Positions 62,645 to 64,000 of a stretch of DNA of 64,000 nucleotides are shown piece by piece (position 1 is the first letter of the stretch; each line of letters starts with the position of its first letter). The stretch comes from PRDV01 sp963710865 (GTDB lineage Bacteria; Babelota; Babeliae; Babelales; Babelaceae), in assembly GCA_963710865.1 (NCBI GenBank), contig CAVQBR010000002.1, positions 1,178,001-1,242,000 on the forward strand, in the 5' to 3' direction. Under the pieces are notes generated by a model. The model was not told the origin of the DNA, ran no database searches, and saw nothing but the letters and a program-made list of their open reading frames with translations. Position numbers and translations under genes: made by a program.

Positions 62645-64000
62645 TTACTCATTAACAGCTGAGGCTGCTGCTGATGGAGAATCTGTAGCAGATCCTAATG
62701 CATAGTTTTTTGGTTCCATACAGATATGCAGTCGTGCGAAGTCCGAAAATCTGATCTGTTCTTTAAGGCCACCATTTAAGGCTTCGTATGCATAGTGAAC
62801 TAAGGTAAGTGCATCTTTATATAAATCATTGTATGGCTGCGCGGTCGTTGCTATCAGGGATTCCAATTCTTCCTTCTTTTGCAGATAGACCTCCTCTAGT
62901 GAATCAAAGTCTGGTAAGTTGAGAACAAATTCTGGTTGGATTTCCTGACCGCGTAGCATCGCTTCTTTCGCAAGGAGAAAAAGGTCCTCGAGGCGTGTAC
63001 AAACGAAGGGTCTTGTATCGATTGAAACGAAATAGTCCTTTGGCTTTCTAAGGCGAGAATTAACGTATTGTATGAAATCTGTCTTCTCGCCAGTCAAATA
63101 CTGATGAGCGCGTACAACAAGCTGAAGAGCGTCATTATAGAAAACCGAATCCTGTGGGTTTTGCTTAATTAATCGTAATAACTTATGCTTTTCGCGCAAG
63201 TAAGCTTGATCAATTTCATCGAGCGACGAATGCTCAGTCTGGTTAAGAAAATGCTCTGGAAGAAGGTCGAAGTTTAATGCGAGTGCAGACTTTACTACAG
63301 GGAAGTAGTCTGTTAGATAGAGATAATGACTTGGTTCTGGAATGATGTCCTGTGCTTCGCAGACCTTGAGTCCTTCGAGGATTGCATCATGCATCTGATC
63401 GAGCAATGCTGATGCTTCCTGGTAAAGTTCATTGGTAGGATCGTCCTTGAGTAATTTTGAGAATCGATTTTTTTGCCGGACATACATAACAATGAGGGTC
63501 TCTTCAGGTGGCAGCTGGGTCAGGTTGAAATAATAATAGGGCGGTATTTCTTTTTGAGCTTTACGCGCAGCTTTTGCCAGTGGAAAGAGATCATCGAGGG
63601 TAGTGTGGTTTTCTGTATGATCCTTGTGTCTTTCTGCATATGTGTAGCGTGCGTTCGCAGGAGCTAACAAGGATGAAGAGTGAGTTATTTCCAGTAACAG
63701 ATTCTTCCTCTGCGCTTGGGCTTGAGAGAGCTCCTCCTTAAGCCTCTCATATGCTTTGATATGAGTGCTGAGGAGTAATCGCTTGTAAACTATCTCGAGG
63801 TTTTCAAGTTTTTCGGGCGAAAGTATCTCAAAACGACTGCCTGCAGGAAGCGTGATAGTTTTTGCAAGGCCTCCATAGGTAGAGGTAATCATGAGATTTT
63901 GAGATGTTTCGTTAGTAATGGTAAGTTTTGGCTTTGTCGATATAGAAGTTTCTACTTGATGCACTTCACGCACCATCGATAATAGAGAACCTATATGGAG
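62645..64000 (-). CDS. Protein with three copies of an unrecognised ~75-residue helical repeat (5' end may lie outside window)
   Basis: At least 443 residues; the frame stays open to the window edge. The residues before the first ATG (HIGSLLS, then MVREV) look like the end of a signal peptide, so the true start is probably beyond 64000. After a beta-rich N-terminal part (PKLTITNETSQNLMITSTYGG), three related units are seen from the 63976 ATG at residues ~127-200, ~221-294 and ~329-400. Each runs L-x-D-x-F-x-[LV]-x-K-x-A … P … LN … then a long helix ending Y-x-[DE]-A-x-x-L-[VL]-x-x-[AM]. I recognise no family. A small hairpin follows the stop. Confidence 0.65.
   Translation of the reverse strand, partial: LHIGSLLSMVREVHQVETSISTKPKLTITNETSQNLMITSTYGGLAKTITLPAGSRFEILSPEKLENLEIVYKRLLLSTHIKAYERLKEELSQAQAQRKNLLLEITHSSSLLAPANARYTYAERHKDHTENHTTLDDLFPLAKAARKAQKEIPPYYYFNLTQLPPEETLIVMYVRQKNRFSKLLKDDPTNELYQEASALLDQMHDAILEGLKVCEAQDIIPEPSHYLYLTDYFPVVKSALALNFDLLPEHFLNQTEHSSLDEIDQAYLREKHKLLRLIKQNPQDSVFYNDALQLVVRAHQYLTGEKTDFIQYVNSRLRKPKDYFVSIDTRPFVCTRLEDLFLLAKEAMLRGQEIQPEFVLNLPDFDSLEEVYLQKKEELESLIATTAQPYNDLYKDALTLVHYAYEALNGGLKEQIRFSDFARLHICMEPKNYALGSATDSPSAAASAVNE

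Overview
The window looks like part of a small-genome bacterial chromosome with an AT-leaning composition. The gene mix fits an intracellular bacterium of protists, most likely Candidatus Dependentiae (TM6). It has secreted ankyrin-repeat proteins, large secreted beta-helix/propeller proteins, several AAA ATPases with PD-(D/E)XK-type tails, a solo TnpB, and pseudogenes beside intact housekeeping genes. This taxonomic call is inference: there is no rRNA in the window.

Layout. 1-3.2 kb: the end of a membrane protein, a non-coding stretch and a 758-residue secreted repeat protein. 3.5-8.6 kb: an intact AAA/DUF4143 ATPase, then a second one cut in two by a complete IS21-family element (5297-7860, 8-bp target duplication). 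8.6-10.5 kb: an inverted pair of small palindromic elements, tatD and an HU gene. 10.7-13.7 kb: two adjacent secreted genes, each broken by one in-frame TGA. 13.8-17 kb: an AAA/PDDEXK protein, a DUF6624 protein and a GNAT acetyltransferase. 17.3-18.6 kb: an ankyrin protein. 18.8-24.5 kb: a tight co-directional cluster (serS, DUF58, DUF4381-like, hemW, PPOX-like, coiled-coil, MNT nucleotidyltransferase). 24.6-29.1 kb: a DEAD-box helicase and an ankyrin gene, followed by a diverged duplicate in which the helicase copy is a relic. 29.3-32.4 kb: an IS4/Tn5-type element (11-bp target duplication) and a tnpB gene. 32.9-38 kb: tRNA-Leu, secD, tRNA-Met(CAT), an ATP-dependent DNA ligase, PIN-PhoH and a broken DUF6398 gene.

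38.6-48.6 kb holds three tandem minus-strand paralogues of about 1,030-1,050 residues. Each has a signal peptide, a parallel beta-helix and a propeller-like C-terminal region. They share near-identical promoters and terminators and have mosaic blocks that suggest gene conversion. The broken plus-strand pair at 10.7-13.7 kb is the same architecture split into two separately secreted genes.

48.8-64 kb: a FlaR-like P-loop kinase, secreted ankyrin and HAD-fold proteins, a SNF2 helicase overlapping a SWIM zinc-finger gene, another AAA/PDDEXK protein, a decayed secreted-protein relic, dnaE, a hicAB toxin-antitoxin pair between two ~55-bp direct repeats, and a protein with three copies of an unrecognised ~75-residue repeat running off the edge.

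Working together: the housekeeping genes cover translation (SerRS, tRNAs), replication and repair (DnaE, ligase, TatD), secretion (SecD) and nucleoid structure (HU). The accessory genes mostly encode exported surface or host-facing proteins whose copies are being duplicated, recombined and lost. Insertion sequences and relics show active genome remodelling.
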